A DNA stretch of 64,000 nt, from the NCBI RefSeq assembly GCF_015143595.1, contig NZ_WYEU01000001.1:1302001-1366000 (forward strand), given 5' to 3'. This document shows positions 32,743-41,225 of the stretch, piece after piece. Source of the stretch: Sneathiella sp. P13V-1. GTDB lineage: Bacteria > Pseudomonadota > Alphaproteobacteria > Sneathiellales > Sneathiellaceae. The notes under the pieces are model-generated. The model did not search any database and was not told where the DNA came from. It worked only from the letters and a program-made list of their open reading frames with translations. The number at the start of each line of letters is the position of its first letter. Positions within the stretch are counted from its first letter, which is position 1. The position numbers and the translations under genes were made by a program.

Positions 32743-33861
32743 ATGTTGATTGGTGTTCCTGCAGAAATTAAGACGCTGGAATCCCGCGTCGGGATGACAC
32801 CTGCAGCCGTGCGTGAAGCGGTTGCTCATGGCCACCAGGTGGTCGTGCAAAAAGACGGTGGTGCGAAAATTGGTCTGACCGACGATTTATATATCTCGGC
32901 AGGTGCCAAAATCGCAGAAACGGCAGAGGAGATTTTTGCGTCTGCCGATATGATTGTGAAGGTGAAAGAGCCTCAACCACAAGAATGCGCTATGTTGCGT
33001 GAAGGCCAGATTCTGTTCACATATCTGCATTTGGCCCCGGATCCTGTTCAAGCGCAGGGTCTGCTTGATTCTGGATGCGTGGCAATTGCCTATGAAACAG
33101 TAACAAGCGCCCGTGGTGGTCTGCCTCTTTTGGCACCAATGAGTGAAGTTGCAGGCCGCATGTCTATTCAGGCAGGTGCCCATTGCCTTGAGATGCGTCA
33201 GGGCGGTGAAGGTATCTTGCTAGGTGGTGTTCCGGGTGTTCCTGCTGCCAATGTTGTCGTACTTGGCGGTGGCGTCGTGGGTGTTAACGCGGCACGTATG
33301 GCACTGGGTATGGGCGCGAATGTTACCGTTCTGGATCGTTCCATTCCGCGCCTTGCGGAACTGGATGGTCTTTATGGGCCGCAGCTTAAAACGATCTACT
33401 CCAATGCGGACACGGTTGAAGAATATGTCACAAATGCAGATCTGGTAATCGGTGCTGTGCTAATTCCGGGCGCGGCAGCGCCAAAACTGGTGAATACAGG
33501 TCACTTGAAGAAAATGAAGCAGGGATCCGTTGTCGTGGACGTTGCCATTGATCAGGGTGGGTGTTTTGAAACCTCCCGCGCCACAACGCATCTGGAGCCA
33601 ACCTTTGAGGTGGAAGGTGTTGTTCATTACTGCGTGGCAAATATGCCAGGCGGTGTGGCCCGTACATCAACCTTTGCACTTAACAATGCAACCATGCCAT
33701 TTACCTTGGCGCTGGCGGACAAGGGTTATAAGCAAGCTCTGGCCGATGACCCATATCTTCTGGAAGGTCTGAATGTCCATCATGGCAACCTGACCAATGA
33801 AGCAGTTGCCCGTGATTTAGGTAAATCATTTGTTTCAGCGCAAAGCGCCATTGCAGCGTAA
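32743..33861 (+). CDS. ald: alanine dehydrogenase
   Basis: A 372-residue NAD-dependent enzyme converting L-alanine to pyruvate and ammonia. It has the family opening [20 protein letters not shown], substrate-site Lys in [10 protein letters not shown], the catalytic His in FTYLHLAPD, the NAD-binding [15 protein letters not shown], and the catalytic Asp in [13 protein letters not shown] with [14 protein letters not shown]. Placed 27 bases after the aminotransferase gene, it should recycle the alanine formed there back to pyruvate, releasing ammonium. A terminator closes this two-gene unit. Confidence 0.97.
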   Translation: MLIGVPAEIKTLESRVGMTPAAVREAVAHGHQVVVQKDGGAKIGLTDDLYISAGAKIAETAEEIFASADMIVKVKEPQPQECAMLREGQILFTYLHLAPDPVQAQGLLDSGCVAIAYETVTSARGGLPLLAPMSEVAGRMSIQAGAHCLEMRQGGEGILLGGVPGVPAANVVVLGGGVVGVNAARMALGMGANVTVLDRSIPRLAELDGLYGPQLKTIYSNADTVEEYVTNADLVIGAVLIPGAAAPKLVNTGHLKKMKQGSVVVDVAIDQGGCFETSRATTHLEPTFEVEGVVHYCVANMPGGVARTSTFALNNATMPFTLALADKGYKQALADDPYLLEGLNVHHGNLTNEAVARDLGKSFVSAQSAIAA

Positions 33862-33885
33862 CTGTTAAGAGAGATTTCAACGAGC

Positions 33886-33915
33886 GGGAAAGCGGAATCG
33901 CTTTCCCATTTTTTT
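33886..33915 (+). terminator. Rho-independent terminator after ald
   Basis: A 9-bp perfect stem GGGAAAGCG / CGCTTTCCC (33886-33894 with 33899-33907), loop GAAT, followed by ATTTTTTT. Confidence 0.93.
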
Positions 33916-33927
33916 GGAAATATATTT

Positions 33928-33946
33928 GCGAACGATTATCATAATT
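33928..33946 (-). promoter_or_regulatory. distal Fur-box-like site upstream of the ferric iron binding protein gene
   Basis: Read on the minus strand it matches the 19-base classical Fur box at about 14 positions, with the core GATAATC intact. It lies 71 bases before the gene start. A second, better box is 34 bases downstream of it. Confidence 0.6.
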
Positions 33947-33980
33947 AGTTGCCTTTAGTTTTTTGGAGTGATATACGGCT

Positions 33981-33999
33981 GTAAATGATAATCATTCGC
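33981..33999 (+). promoter_or_regulatory. proximal Fur box
   Basis: GTAAATGATAATCATTCGC agrees with the classical Fur consensus at about 15 of 19 positions and has the central ATGATAATCAT. It ends 17 bases before the ATG of the iron-binding protein gene, so an iron-loaded Fur bound here would block transcription. Confidence 0.8.
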
Positions 34000-34016
34000 A
34001 TGTTAGAGGAAATGTA

Positions 34017-35039
34017 ATGCGCGTCTCTTTTGGTCTTTTTGCCGCTGCGGCACTCATGACGTCTGTCGCAGGCACAACTGCCGCCTATGCAGAAGAAGTG
34101 AATCTGTATTCTTATCGTCAGGAAAAGCTGATCCGTCCCATCCTGGATGAGTTTGAAAAAGATACAGGCATTAAGGTAAATGTCGTTTTCGCCAAAAAAG
34201 GGATGCTGCAGCGTCTGAAATCTGAAGGTATGAACAGCCCGGCTGACGCCATCCTCACAACAGATATCAGCCGCCTACAGGCGCATAAAGCGGCAGGTGT
34301 GTTGCAGTCTGTTTCTTCTGACAAGCTGAACGCGAATATCCCATCGCAGTATCGCGATCCTGAAGGCGTATGGTATGGCTTAACTGTACGCAGCCGTGTG
34401 ATCTTTTTTGCGAAAGACCGTGTCAAAGCGGAAGAACTTTCCACATATGAAGATCTGGCAGATCCAAAATGGAAGGGTCGTATCTGCATTCGTTCTTCTT
34501 CCAACGTCTATAACCAGTCTCTGATGGCCTCCATGATTGCAAATCTCGGTGCGGAAGCCGCTGAAAAATGGGCAGCTGGTATCAAAGCAAATCTTGCACG
34601 TAAACCACAGGGCGGTGACCGTGATCAGATTAAAGCAGCTGCGGCTGGTGAATGTGATGTGGCTGTCGGAAACACGTATTACTACGGGAAAATGGTGAAC
34701 GGCAAAGACGAAGCGCAAAAAGCAGCAGCAGCGAAAACAGCGATGTTCTGGCCTAACCAGGATGGTCGCGGTGCGCACGTGAATATATCTGGTGCCGCTG
34801 TAACCAAGGCGTCCAAGAACAAAGAAGCTGCGATCAAGCTGATCGAGTTTTTATCAGGCGAAAAAGCGCAGAAATTTTATGCGTCTTCTAACTATGAATA
34901 TCCTGTACTTGCTGGTGTAGAATTGGATGGAACAGTTGCCTCTTGGGGTAAACCAAAATTCGATGTAATCGGCCTCGATAAAGTCGCAGATAGTCAGGTT
35001 GAAGCTGTCAAAATCTTCGACCGTGTAGGATGGCGATAA
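34017..35039 (+). CDS. ferric iron ABC transporter substrate-binding protein (FutA/FbpA/IdiA family)
   Basis: A 340-residue periplasmic binding protein with a signal peptide (FGLFAAAALMTSVAGTTAAYAEE, cleavage after about residue 25). The mature start VNLYSYRQEKLIRPILDEFEKDTGIKV is typical of Fe(III) binders. Iron-ligand Tyr pairs are expected in GNTYYYGKMVNG (about residues 220-231). YNQSLMASMI and GAHVNISGAAV are family signatures. Two Fur-like boxes stand in the 101 bases between the ald terminator and this gene, so it should be made in low iron. The usual permease and ATPase genes are not adjacent; it must work with a transporter encoded elsewhere. A terminator follows. Confidence 0.95.
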   Translation: MRVSFGLFAAAALMTSVAGTTAAYAEEVNLYSYRQEKLIRPILDEFEKDTGIKVNVVFAKKGMLQRLKSEGMNSPADAILTTDISRLQAHKAAGVLQSVSSDKLNANIPSQYRDPEGVWYGLTVRSRVIFFAKDRVKAEELSTYEDLADPKWKGRICIRSSSNVYNQSLMASMIANLGAEAAEKWAAGIKANLARKPQGGDRDQIKAAAAGECDVAVGNTYYYGKMVNGKDEAQKAAAAKTAMFWPNQDGRGAHVNISGAAVTKASKNKEAAIKLIEFLSGEKAQKFYASSNYEYPVLAGVELDGTVASWGKPKFDVIGLDKVADSQVEAVKIFDRVGWR

Positions 35040-35058
35040 GTCCATCTTCATGAAATTG

Positions 35059-35085
35059 AAAAGGGGCCTTGTGGCCCCTTTTTTT
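35059..35085. terminator. bidirectional terminator between the iron-binding protein and hydrolase genes
   Basis: AAAAGGGGCC / GGCCCCTTTT (35059-35068 with 35073-35082), loop TTGT, with a T run on the plus side and TTTT on the minus side. The stop codon of the minus-strand hydrolase lies in its tail. Confidence 0.9.
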
Positions 35086-36022
35086 ATGTCCTAAAGGCAG
35101 CCTGTAAAGCAGCAACCCCTTCAGCGATAGCCTCATTGGCCTGATCAATTGCTCCACCAAGATTGATAAATCCATGGATCATACCGGGATATTCCGTATG
35201 CGAGGCGGTTGATCCTTCTTTGTTCATACGCGTGCAATAGGCAACTGCCTCGTCTTTTAAGGGATCATATCCTGCTGTTTGTATTAGGGCGGGTGGCAAA
35301 TCCGCTAAACTTACCGCCTGGAGAGGAGACGCACGCCAGTCGTCAATATCACCTTCATTCTGCAGGTAATGCCCCTGGAACCACTTCATCAGATCACGGG
35401 TCAGAAAATAGCCTTCCGCCAGTGCCTCATGTGAGGCTGTATCCATTTTGGCATCTGTTGCGGGATAAATCAGCCACTGAAAAACAGGGGCTTGAATGCC
35501 TTTGTCTCTCGCCATCAGAGATACGACGGCACTTAGATTGCCACCTGCGCTGTCACCGCCCACCGCAATGCGAGAAGCGTCCAAGCCGTAGGATGAAATA
35601 TTCTCGACTGTCCATTGATAGGCAGTAAAGCAATCTTCCGGCGCGGCTGGAAAAGCAAATTCCGGTCCCATGCGATAATCAACGGACAGGACAGCAAATT
35701 CACCTTCATTGGCAACCTGTCGGCAGAGAGCATCATGGCTGTCGCGGCTACCGATTACCCATCCACCGCCATGGAAAAAGACAAGCACAGGAAGGTCGTC
35801 CCCACCGCTTACAGGTTTATAGAGGCGTACGGGGATAGGGCCATTTGGACCAGGCACCTCAAAATCCTTCACACTGCCGATAGGAACATCTTTGAGGCAT
35901 AACTTCTGCGCACGCTGTTCATAGGCTGCCTTTGCTTCGGTGGCGTTCATTGTTTCCAGTGGGGGGACCTTATTTTGGATAGCGATATCCAGTACCCATT
36001 TCGCCTGCGGGTCGAGTGTCAT
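35084..36022 (-). CDS. alpha/beta hydrolase, hormone-sensitive lipase family
   Basis: A 312-residue esterase of family IV. The oxyanion motif FFHGGGWVIGSRDSH is at about residues 82-96, the nucleophile is in GGDSAGGNLS (about residue 157), the acid is in AGYDPLKDEA, and the His is in YPGMIHGFINLGG (about 284). It acts on short acyl esters and resembles acetyl esterases. No signal peptide. It lies four bases after the end of the isomerase gene in the same direction, so the two form an operon. Substrate unknown. Confidence 0.93.
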   Translation of the reverse strand: MTLDPQAKWVLDIAIQNKVPPLETMNATEAKAAYEQRAQKLCLKDVPIGSVKDFEVPGPNGPIPVRLYKPVSGGDDLPVLVFFHGGGWVIGSRDSHDALCRQVANEGEFAVLSVDYRMGPEFAFPAAPEDCFTAYQWTVENISSYGLDASRIAVGGDSAGGNLSAVVSLMARDKGIQAPVFQWLIYPATDAKMDTASHEALAEGYFLTRDLMKWFQGHYLQNEGDIDDWRASPLQAVSLADLPPALIQTAGYDPLKDEAVAYCTRMNKEGSTASHTEYPGMIHGFINLGGAIDQANEAIAEGVAALQAAFRT

Positions 36023-36025
36023 TGG

Positions 36026-36634
36026 TTAGTTTCCTCCAACTTCTTGTAGTTTTCTTTCAACGAAATCCAGACGATCCTGCCCCCAGAATAGATCATTTTC
36101 AATGACATAGGTGGGGGCGCCAAAAACGCCTTTTCTCAGGGCTTCGTCAGTATATTCCTCGTAAATTTCAAGAATATCAGCGTCATTGCTTTTTAAGAAT
36201 AATGACGTGCCATCCAGGCCTTGCTCGTTGGCAATGGTGATAACCGTTTCCTCATCGTCAATATTGCGCTGTTCCATCCAAACAGCTTTCATATATGCGT
36301 GCGCCAATTCCATGACAGGGTGGCCAGCCTGTTCGGCTGCGATAATCAGCAAGGCACCTTTGGTATGGGGAACTGGAAAATATTTTGGCTCAAGATGCAG
36401 TTGCACACCCGTTGCATCGCGCCATCTGATGAGCTCCTGCATACGGTAGGCGCGTCTCGCCGGGGGTCTCTTGTCTAGCGGCAGGCCTCCCGTCTGGCTG
36501 AAGATCCGTTGCAGGTCTACAGGCTTGAAGTGTATTTTCGCATCGTATTGATCGGCAAGTTCCTGAAGTCTGTTATGTCCGAGGTAGGTCCAAGGGGAGG
36601 ATAATCCCCCGAAATAGTCGATTGTTATTGTCAT
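36026..36634 (-). CDS. 2-hydroxychromene-2-carboxylate isomerase-like protein (DsbA family, kappa-GST type)
   Basis: A 202-residue thioredoxin-fold protein. It begins ITIDYFGGLSSPWTYLGHNRL; the Ser in LSSPW replaces the CxxC of DsbA and is the glutathione-contacting residue in HCCA isomerases and kappa GSTs. The helical insert follows, and the end GVFGAPTYVIENDLFWGQDRLDFVERKL is diagnostic of the family. The upstream frame is open to 36685, but GGGAGG precedes the ATG at 36634. HCCA isomerase itself acts in naphthalene breakdown; in this setting the substrate is probably another glutathione-dependent isomerisation. Co-transcribed with the downstream esterase. Confidence 0.88.
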   Translation of the reverse strand: MTITIDYFGGLSSPWTYLGHNRLQELADQYDAKIHFKPVDLQRIFSQTGGLPLDKRPPARRAYRMQELIRWRDATGVQLHLEPKYFPVPHTKGALLIIAAEQAGHPVMELAHAYMKAVWMEQRNIDDEETVITIANEQGLDGTSLFLKSNDADILEIYEEYTDEALRKGVFGAPTYVIENDLFWGQDRLDFVERKLQEVGGN

Positions 36635-36697
36635 TTTTCCCTCCCTTTTAACCATATATTGGCAAGCAACAGAGGAATTGTCCATGGAGGGTAAAGT

Positions 36698-37339
36698 TTA
36701 AATCTGAGATTTCTGCATGAGGCGCTGCGCCACTAACATGGCTTGGGTTCTATTGGATACACCGAAAGCCCTCAAAATAGCAGTGACATGCACCTTGACC
36801 GTTCCTTCTGATAACTTCAAGTGCCGTGCAATCTCACGGTTGCTTTTTCCAAAAGCAATCAGTCTCAAGACGTCCTGTTGTCGTGGTGTTAGTTTCGACG
36901 TTGCGCCAAAATATAGCGTGGCTTTTGGAGGAAGTCGTGATTTGCGATGTTGCCCTTCTTCTCCCTTGGATATCAATAGATTTTCTATAACAGTTTTAAA
37001 GCTTCCCATATCACAGGATTTGTCCAATACATCATCAATTGGAGAATGAGACGGTGTCAGTGCAGAGAGCCTTGTGGGTTTGGTTTCCTCAATCAAAAGC
37101 ATGGGGGTGTTTGGTTGTAGATTCCTGATCCGGAAAATATCACAGTTTTCAGGCTTGCCTTTTGGGCAGATGTTACTGCTGAGCACAATAAGGTCATATG
37201 TGAAAGCACTTAATTCGCGGAAAAACGACTCCAGACAACTTGCTTCAACAACCTTGGCAGACGGCAAAGGAATGTCTTCAAATAAACGTGTAAGACTTTC
37301 TCTGAACAAGTCATGTCGATCGGCTACTAGGGCGCGCAT
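36698..37339 (-). CDS. LuxR/NarL-type response regulator with degenerate receiver domain
   Basis: A 213-residue protein with an N-terminal receiver-like domain (about 1-120) and a C-terminal LuxR helix-turn-helix (SKLTPRQQDVLRLIAFGKSNREIARHLKLSEGTVK..., about 146-205). The acidic pocket (VADRHD) and the conserved Lys (LDKS) are present, but the position of the phosphorylated Asp after strand 3 is Ser (DLIVLSSN, Ser54). It therefore probably does not use ordinary phosphotransfer. No histidine kinase is adjacent. It lies between a DUF2336 gene and metabolic genes and is transcribed alone. Confidence 0.88.
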   Translation of the reverse strand: MRALVADRHDLFRESLTRLFEDIPLPSAKVVEASCLESFFRELSAFTYDLIVLSSNICPKGKPENCDIFRIRNLQPNTPMLLIEETKPTRLSALTPSHSPIDDVLDKSCDMGSFKTVIENLLISKGEEGQHRKSRLPPKATLYFGATSKLTPRQQDVLRLIAFGKSNREIARHLKLSEGTVKVHVTAILRAFGVSNRTQAMLVAQRLMQKSQI

Positions 37340-37475
37340 TGTTATTTCTCAGGTCATCAAGTGTGGAGTAGGGGACCGAAAAAACATACTTTTTTGTTTG
37401 TTATACAAAAGTTACAGATGCAAGTATTAGCTGTATAGAAGAAAAATATTTTTCGTATTATCGCGCTGGTTTAAT

Positions 37476-38582
37476 TTAGATGTCCCCAAAATGATGGAGT
37501 TTTTCGAAGATTTCTTCGATGGTCATCGGTGCGTGGAAATTGTAGATATTCTTTAGCTGATGGAGGAAATTGGCGCGGAGAATTTCCTTTTCTTCTATTG
37601 AAGCGTCTTTCATTCGAAGGATCTGGGGCGTGATTTTCTTGAAAGCAGGTATCAGGTGTTCTGGAGGGGAGGATTGTTTCAGGATTTTAGAAAGCGGTTT
37701 CTCTTTCCCCTCATGCAGAAGGTCTGTTATTTCTTGTTCGGATCGGCCGCTCTTTGATGACAGTGCGATCACAAGAAACTCACCGTCCAGAGCCAAATAT
37801 TTGCGCAGCATTAGTGTATGCGTAAGGCGCCCATCTTCATACAGTTGGTGGATGGCCTTTCTCTTAAGCTTAACAGGCCAATTAATATCAATGACGCTGG
37901 CCAGTTTCTGCTCTTCCTTAGTATCAATGGCTCTGTTTTCAATTTCAATTGGGACAGTTTTAAATGCAGCCAATATCTCCTGCAGATCCATATCAGTTTG
38001 GGAGAGAATAGGTTTGATAAGACTTTCGGGAAGGGATTTCCTGCTAAGGATCAGTTTGATGATTCCCGGATATTTGCTGGCAAATCGATCTAACAGATTT
38101 CTGTATCCTCCTCCCGTAATCGGAGAGCTCATATTCTTCAAACAGATTTCAACGGTACTCAATTCACAGTATTTGCAGATGTAGTCTGTGAGTTGGTGGG
38201 TTAGATCAGGGCGCTCAGCTATCGCGTCCCGCACGCTTTGGCTACCCGCTAACACCAATGTATAAAGGTCGCTTTCCGTAAAATTCTCAAAGTGATGAAG
38301 CAGCCAGTTCGTGGGGTTGAGGTTACTTAGAATGATCTGCACGGCGATGCCTCCAGACAGTGTCGGGCTTTTGGCAACAAGCGAGGCAACGTGATTTTGA
38401 ATCTGCTCATCCTTGTCCCCCAAGGGGAGTTTGAGCAATTTTTCATAAGTGGCGTGATTGGGAGAATCGACAGGGGTATTCAGGAATTTGTCTGCAACAG
38501 ATTGAGCGGCGAAATGCCGCTCCCTTTCAGTTTGGGACATATACAGATCTACGTCCGTTACATCAATTGCGATTGTTTGCAC
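37476..38582 (-). CDS. DUF2336-like helical repeat protein
   Basis: A 368-residue soluble protein made of repeated short helices, such as ESDLYTLVLAGSQSVRDAIAERPDLTHQL and GIIKLILSRKSLPESLIKPIL. This heat-repeat-like pattern of failing/alive counts resembles the alphaproteobacterial DUF2336 family, some of whose members occur near chemotaxis and cell-cycle signalling genes. No signal peptide or membrane segment. Here it sits between the LuxR-type regulator and the dGTPase on the same strand. The family call is tentative and the function unknown. Confidence 0.55.
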   Translation of the reverse strand: MQTIAIDVTDVDLYMSQTERERHFAAQSVADKFLNTPVDSPNHATYEKLLKLPLGDKDEQIQNHVASLVAKSPTLSGGIAVQIILSNLNPTNWLLHHFENFTESDLYTLVLAGSQSVRDAIAERPDLTHQLTDYICKYCELSTVEICLKNMSSPITGGGYRNLLDRFASKYPGIIKLILSRKSLPESLIKPILSQTDMDLQEILAAFKTVPIEIENRAIDTKEEQKLASVIDINWPVKLKRKAIHQLYEDGRLTHTLMLRKYLALDGEFLVIALSSKSGRSEQEITDLLHEGKEKPLSKILKQSSPPEHLIPAFKKITPQILRMKDASIEEKEILRANFLHQLKNIYNFHAPMTIEEIFEKLHHFGDI

Positions 38583-38680
38583 CAGAATGCACCCTAATTC
38601 GGCGTTAATACATTAGCATGTATTGTTATAAGGTAAATTGCAATAAATAATATAATATTAATGCACGCAATGGGAGTGAA

Positions 38681-40015
38681 TTACCGGAGACCCTTTAAAT
38701 CCTTAAATTGTTTTACGGCAAAGGAATCTGTCATGCCGGAGACAAAATCTGTAATGTCCAACAACCAGTTATATCTGCCCTTTAGTGTATTTCTGTTTTC
38801 GGGAAACAGGTTCATGATAACTTGAGATCGGGGGGCGGGGGCCGCCTTTTCTTTCAGATAGGCTTCCCATTCATGGTTTGCAGTATAGAAAGCGTCCAGC
38901 AAACAGGTGATAATTTCTGAGCCACGTAATTCTGCCTCAACACGTTCTCTATGATTGAAAATGCTGTTTCTGCATAATTCTTCGATCTGTTCAAAAACAG
39001 AGGCACTGCGGGAGTGATGAAGTAGATCGCCCTTATAGGTTCCTGACAGGATTTGATTTTCGTGGTCTGCGAAGATTTCTGAAATTTCTCCGATCAAATG
39101 ACCAATGCATTTCGCGCGAAGATAAGAGATTTTCTCGGATTTATCCTCAAGTTCTCCATAACGGGCCGGTGGAGTGCCTAGAATTTCAAGCATAAGCTCT
39201 TCTGTTTCAGTAAACTCCAGGCGACCTAGTTTAAACCCGTCTTCGATATCGACGACGAGATAACAAATGTCATCTGCGGCTTCCACTAGATATGTGAGGG
39301 GATGGCGACACCAGTAATCTTCGTGCCCGCGCCTTATAAGGCCGATTTCCGCTGCAATTTCTCTGAAGAATTCGGCCTCTGACTGCATAACACCAAATTT
39401 CTTCGCCGCCTGGTCTCTCGCCAAAGGGTTGGCAATGGAAGAAACTCTCGGATATTTCATGAAGGTTCCGAGGGTCGCATAAGTGAGGCGAAGTCCACCA
39501 TCATTGCGCCAGTTTTGAAGGCGTGTCAGGATTCTGAACCCCTGGGCGTTGCCTTCAAATTTCAGGAAATCCTGTTTTTGGGTTTCCGTCAGGTTGTTCA
39601 GGTACCCTTTTGCGAGAGGTCCAGTTTTAAACCAGTGGCGAATGGTTTCTTCCCCGAAGTGTCCGAAAGGCGGATTGCCAATGTCATGTGCCAGACAGGC
39701 GGCAGAGACAATATGCCCAAACTCAGCGGCAGAAAAATCGGTATTTTTCATGTGCCGATCAATGATCACTTGTCCAGCATTTGCGCCTAAAGACCGGCCG
39801 ACAGAAGCCACTTCCATGGAGTGAGTAAGCCGGGTTCGGACATAATCACTTTCCGCCATTGAATGGACTTGGGTTTTATCTTGAAGTCTTCGAAAAGCGG
39901 ATGAAAAGACAATCCTGTCCTGATCTTTATGGAAGGGACTTCGCGAATCTGATATGGGTTCCAGAAAGTCCTGACCATACCGCTTGGTCGAGAGCAGTTT
40001 GTTCCAGTCCATCAT
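38681..40015 (-). CDS. dgt: deoxyguanosinetriphosphate triphosphohydrolase family protein (dGTPase)
   Basis: A 444-residue HD-domain hydrolase that splits dNTPs (typically dGTP) into deoxynucleoside and triphosphate. Seen: DRIVFSSAFRRLQDKTQVH, RTRLTHSMEVASVGRSLG (first metal His), CLAHDIGNPPFGHFGEE (the HD pair, about residue 113), FEGNAQGFRILTRLQ, and YLVEAADDICYLVVDIEDGFKLG with the last metal Asp. This is the longer Dgt form close to E. coli Dgt in size. It should balance dNTP pools; related enzymes can starve phage. Possible starts are 40015 and 40012. Confidence 0.94.
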   Translation of the reverse strand: MMDWNKLLSTKRYGQDFLEPISDSRSPFHKDQDRIVFSSAFRRLQDKTQVHSMAESDYVRTRLTHSMEVASVGRSLGANAGQVIIDRHMKNTDFSAAEFGHIVSAACLAHDIGNPPFGHFGEETIRHWFKTGPLAKGYLNNLTETQKQDFLKFEGNAQGFRILTRLQNWRNDGGLRLTYATLGTFMKYPRVSSIANPLARDQAAKKFGVMQSEAEFFREIAAEIGLIRRGHEDYWCRHPLTYLVEAADDICYLVVDIEDGFKLGRLEFTETEELMLEILGTPPARYGELEDKSEKISYLRAKCIGHLIGEISEIFADHENQILSGTYKGDLLHHSRSASVFEQIEELCRNSIFNHRERVEAELRGSEIITCLLDAFYTANHEWEAYLKEKAAPAPRSQVIMNLFPENRNTLKGRYNWLLDITDFVSGMTDSFAVKQFKDLKGLR

Positions 40016-40179
40016 TAGTCACATACCTTTCTGGGAGCCACCGATTCTGATGAGTGGTCTTAGTTCATCTTTTTCAAAGGATATTAATTGAGAAGTTTGA
40101 AGAAATTATAATTTTTTCCCGTACGGGGTGTGCAAATATGTAACGGTTTCAAAGGACTCAAATTTTAACATTACTAACG

Positions 40180-40533
40180 TTATGTTTTACCCCACCCCGG
40201 ATAGGTCATAATCAAGTCAGCAGTGAGTTCGCGATTATTTGCATCCATGGAATGGATCAGTTTGGAAATACTTCCCAGCCCTTCTGAAAAGACGCGGTCT
40301 GCCTCGTTTCCCTCCCACAAGGCGACAAGCAGCATCAGCATTCTGCGTTGCGCATGGGATAGTTTTAGTCCTCCTGCAGACGCTTTGTCTTTTTCAATTT
40401 CCGGGATATCTGGTTGAATGTCGAAATGGCTTTCGACACTGTCCATTTCGCCACCCTTTGGGAAAAAATACCGCTCCAATTGGTTATAAACAATTGCCTC
40501 GCGCACAATTTTTGTAAAATCTGCTTCAAACAT
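40180..40533 (-). CDS. hypothetical protein
   Basis: A 117-residue soluble acidic protein I do not recognise. It has an N-terminal amphipathic helix (FTKIVREAIVYNQLERYFFP), a polar linker, and a helical C-terminal half (LSHAQRRMLMLLVALWEGNEADRVFSEGLGSISKLIHSMDANNR). No signal peptide. It is divergent from the CheY-like gene at 40599 and upstream of dgt in the same direction. Unbroken frame, divergent spacing and the lack of any better frame support it as a real gene. Position suggests a link to the signalling genes, nothing more. Confidence 0.7.
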   Translation of the reverse strand: MFEADFTKIVREAIVYNQLERYFFPKGGEMDSVESHFDIQPDIPEIEKDKASAGGLKLSHAQRRMLMLLVALWEGNEADRVFSEGLGSISKLIHSMDANNRELTADLIMTYPGWGKT

Positions 40534-40598
40534 GTATGATGTTCACATAGTTTAATGATGTATTTGTTTGAAATTAAATAAAGAAAACCTTTTTAGCA

Positions 40599-40964
40599 AT
40601 GAGTGATAAGCGCGCACTAATTATTGATGACGAAAAAATGTTTGCTGATTTCGTCAGGCAAGTAGCCGAAGGCATGGGATACGAAGTCCGCGTGACTGAT
40701 GAAGCTGAGGTTTTCAAGCAGACATATATGGATTTTGATCCGACCGTGATCATTCTTGATATGGTGATGCCAGGGGTGGAAGGCATCGAGTTGGTCAATT
40801 GGCTCGCTGAAGAAGGCTGTTCGGCGCGCATTATGGTCGTTACCGGCTATAATCCACACTATGTGGATTTTGCTAAAACCATCGGAAGTGCACGTGGCCT
40901 TGTTGAAGTGCAAAGCTACACGAAACCCATTAGCCTTGCGGATTTGCGTAAAGCCCTCTCCTGA
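40599..40964 (+). CDS. single-domain response regulator (CheY-like)
   Basis: A 121-residue stand-alone receiver domain. The acidic pair D10-D11 (ALIIDDEKMF), phosphoacceptor Asp54 (VIILDMVMPG), Thr82 (MVVTGYN) and Lys109 with cis-Pro (SYTKPIS) are all intact, so it should be phosphorylated normally. There is no output domain, so it acts by protein contact or as a phosphate relay. No kinase or chemotaxis gene adjoins it. It lies just before the FMN riboswitch, in the same direction as ribH2 but with a 304-base gap. Confidence 0.92.
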   Translation: MSDKRALIIDDEKMFADFVRQVAEGMGYEVRVTDEAEVFKQTYMDFDPTVIILDMVMPGVEGIELVNWLAEEGCSARIMVVTGYNPHYVDFAKTIGSARGLVEVQSYTKPISLADLRKALS

Positions 40965-41039
40965 TTTTGTGATTTCTGTCATCTTGCGTTGACGCCGGGG
41001 ATATGAGATTATCCCGGTGATGTTACGCCTCATATAGAG

Positions 41040-41180
41040 GTGAAGCGTTCTCAGGGCAGGGTGAAAGTCCCTACCGGCGGTAAGAATGATATTCAAGCCC
41101 GCGAGCGCCTGTGCAAACAGGGTCAGCAGATCTGGTGCAACTCCAGAGCCGACGGTTATAGTCCGGATGGAAGAGAACAG
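41040..41180 (+). ncRNA. FMN riboswitch (RFN element)
   Basis: The conserved RFN blocks are all present in order: TCTCAGGGCAGGGTGAAAG, CCCTACCGGCGGTAA, AGCCCGCGAGCGCC, GCAGATCTGGTGCAACTCC, GAGCCGACGGTTATAG and TCCGGATGGAAGAGAA. The basal stem surrounds these. FMN binding should switch off the lumazine synthase gene that begins 89 bases downstream. The element lies in a 304-base gap that holds no other gene; a bulged G+C hairpin at 40995-41017 precedes it. Confidence 0.97.
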
Positions 41181-41225
41181 CATACTTGGCTCGCATACCC
41201 GTGGTGTGTGGGTGCTTGTCTGTCT

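Noticed and set aside
37441-37454. GAAAAATATTTTTC palindrome downstream of the DUF2336-like gene
   Set aside because: Pure A+T core, too weak as a terminator and common by chance in A+T-rich gaps.
38681-40015. dGTPase as part of an anti-phage system
   Set aside because: Neighbours are signalling and housekeeping genes and the form is the ordinary long Dgt; kept only as a remote possibility within the cluster finding.
40118-40127. CCCGTACGGG palindrome before dgt
   Set aside because: Perfect but only 10 bases; the T run lies on the wrong side for a terminator and chance occurrence is likely.
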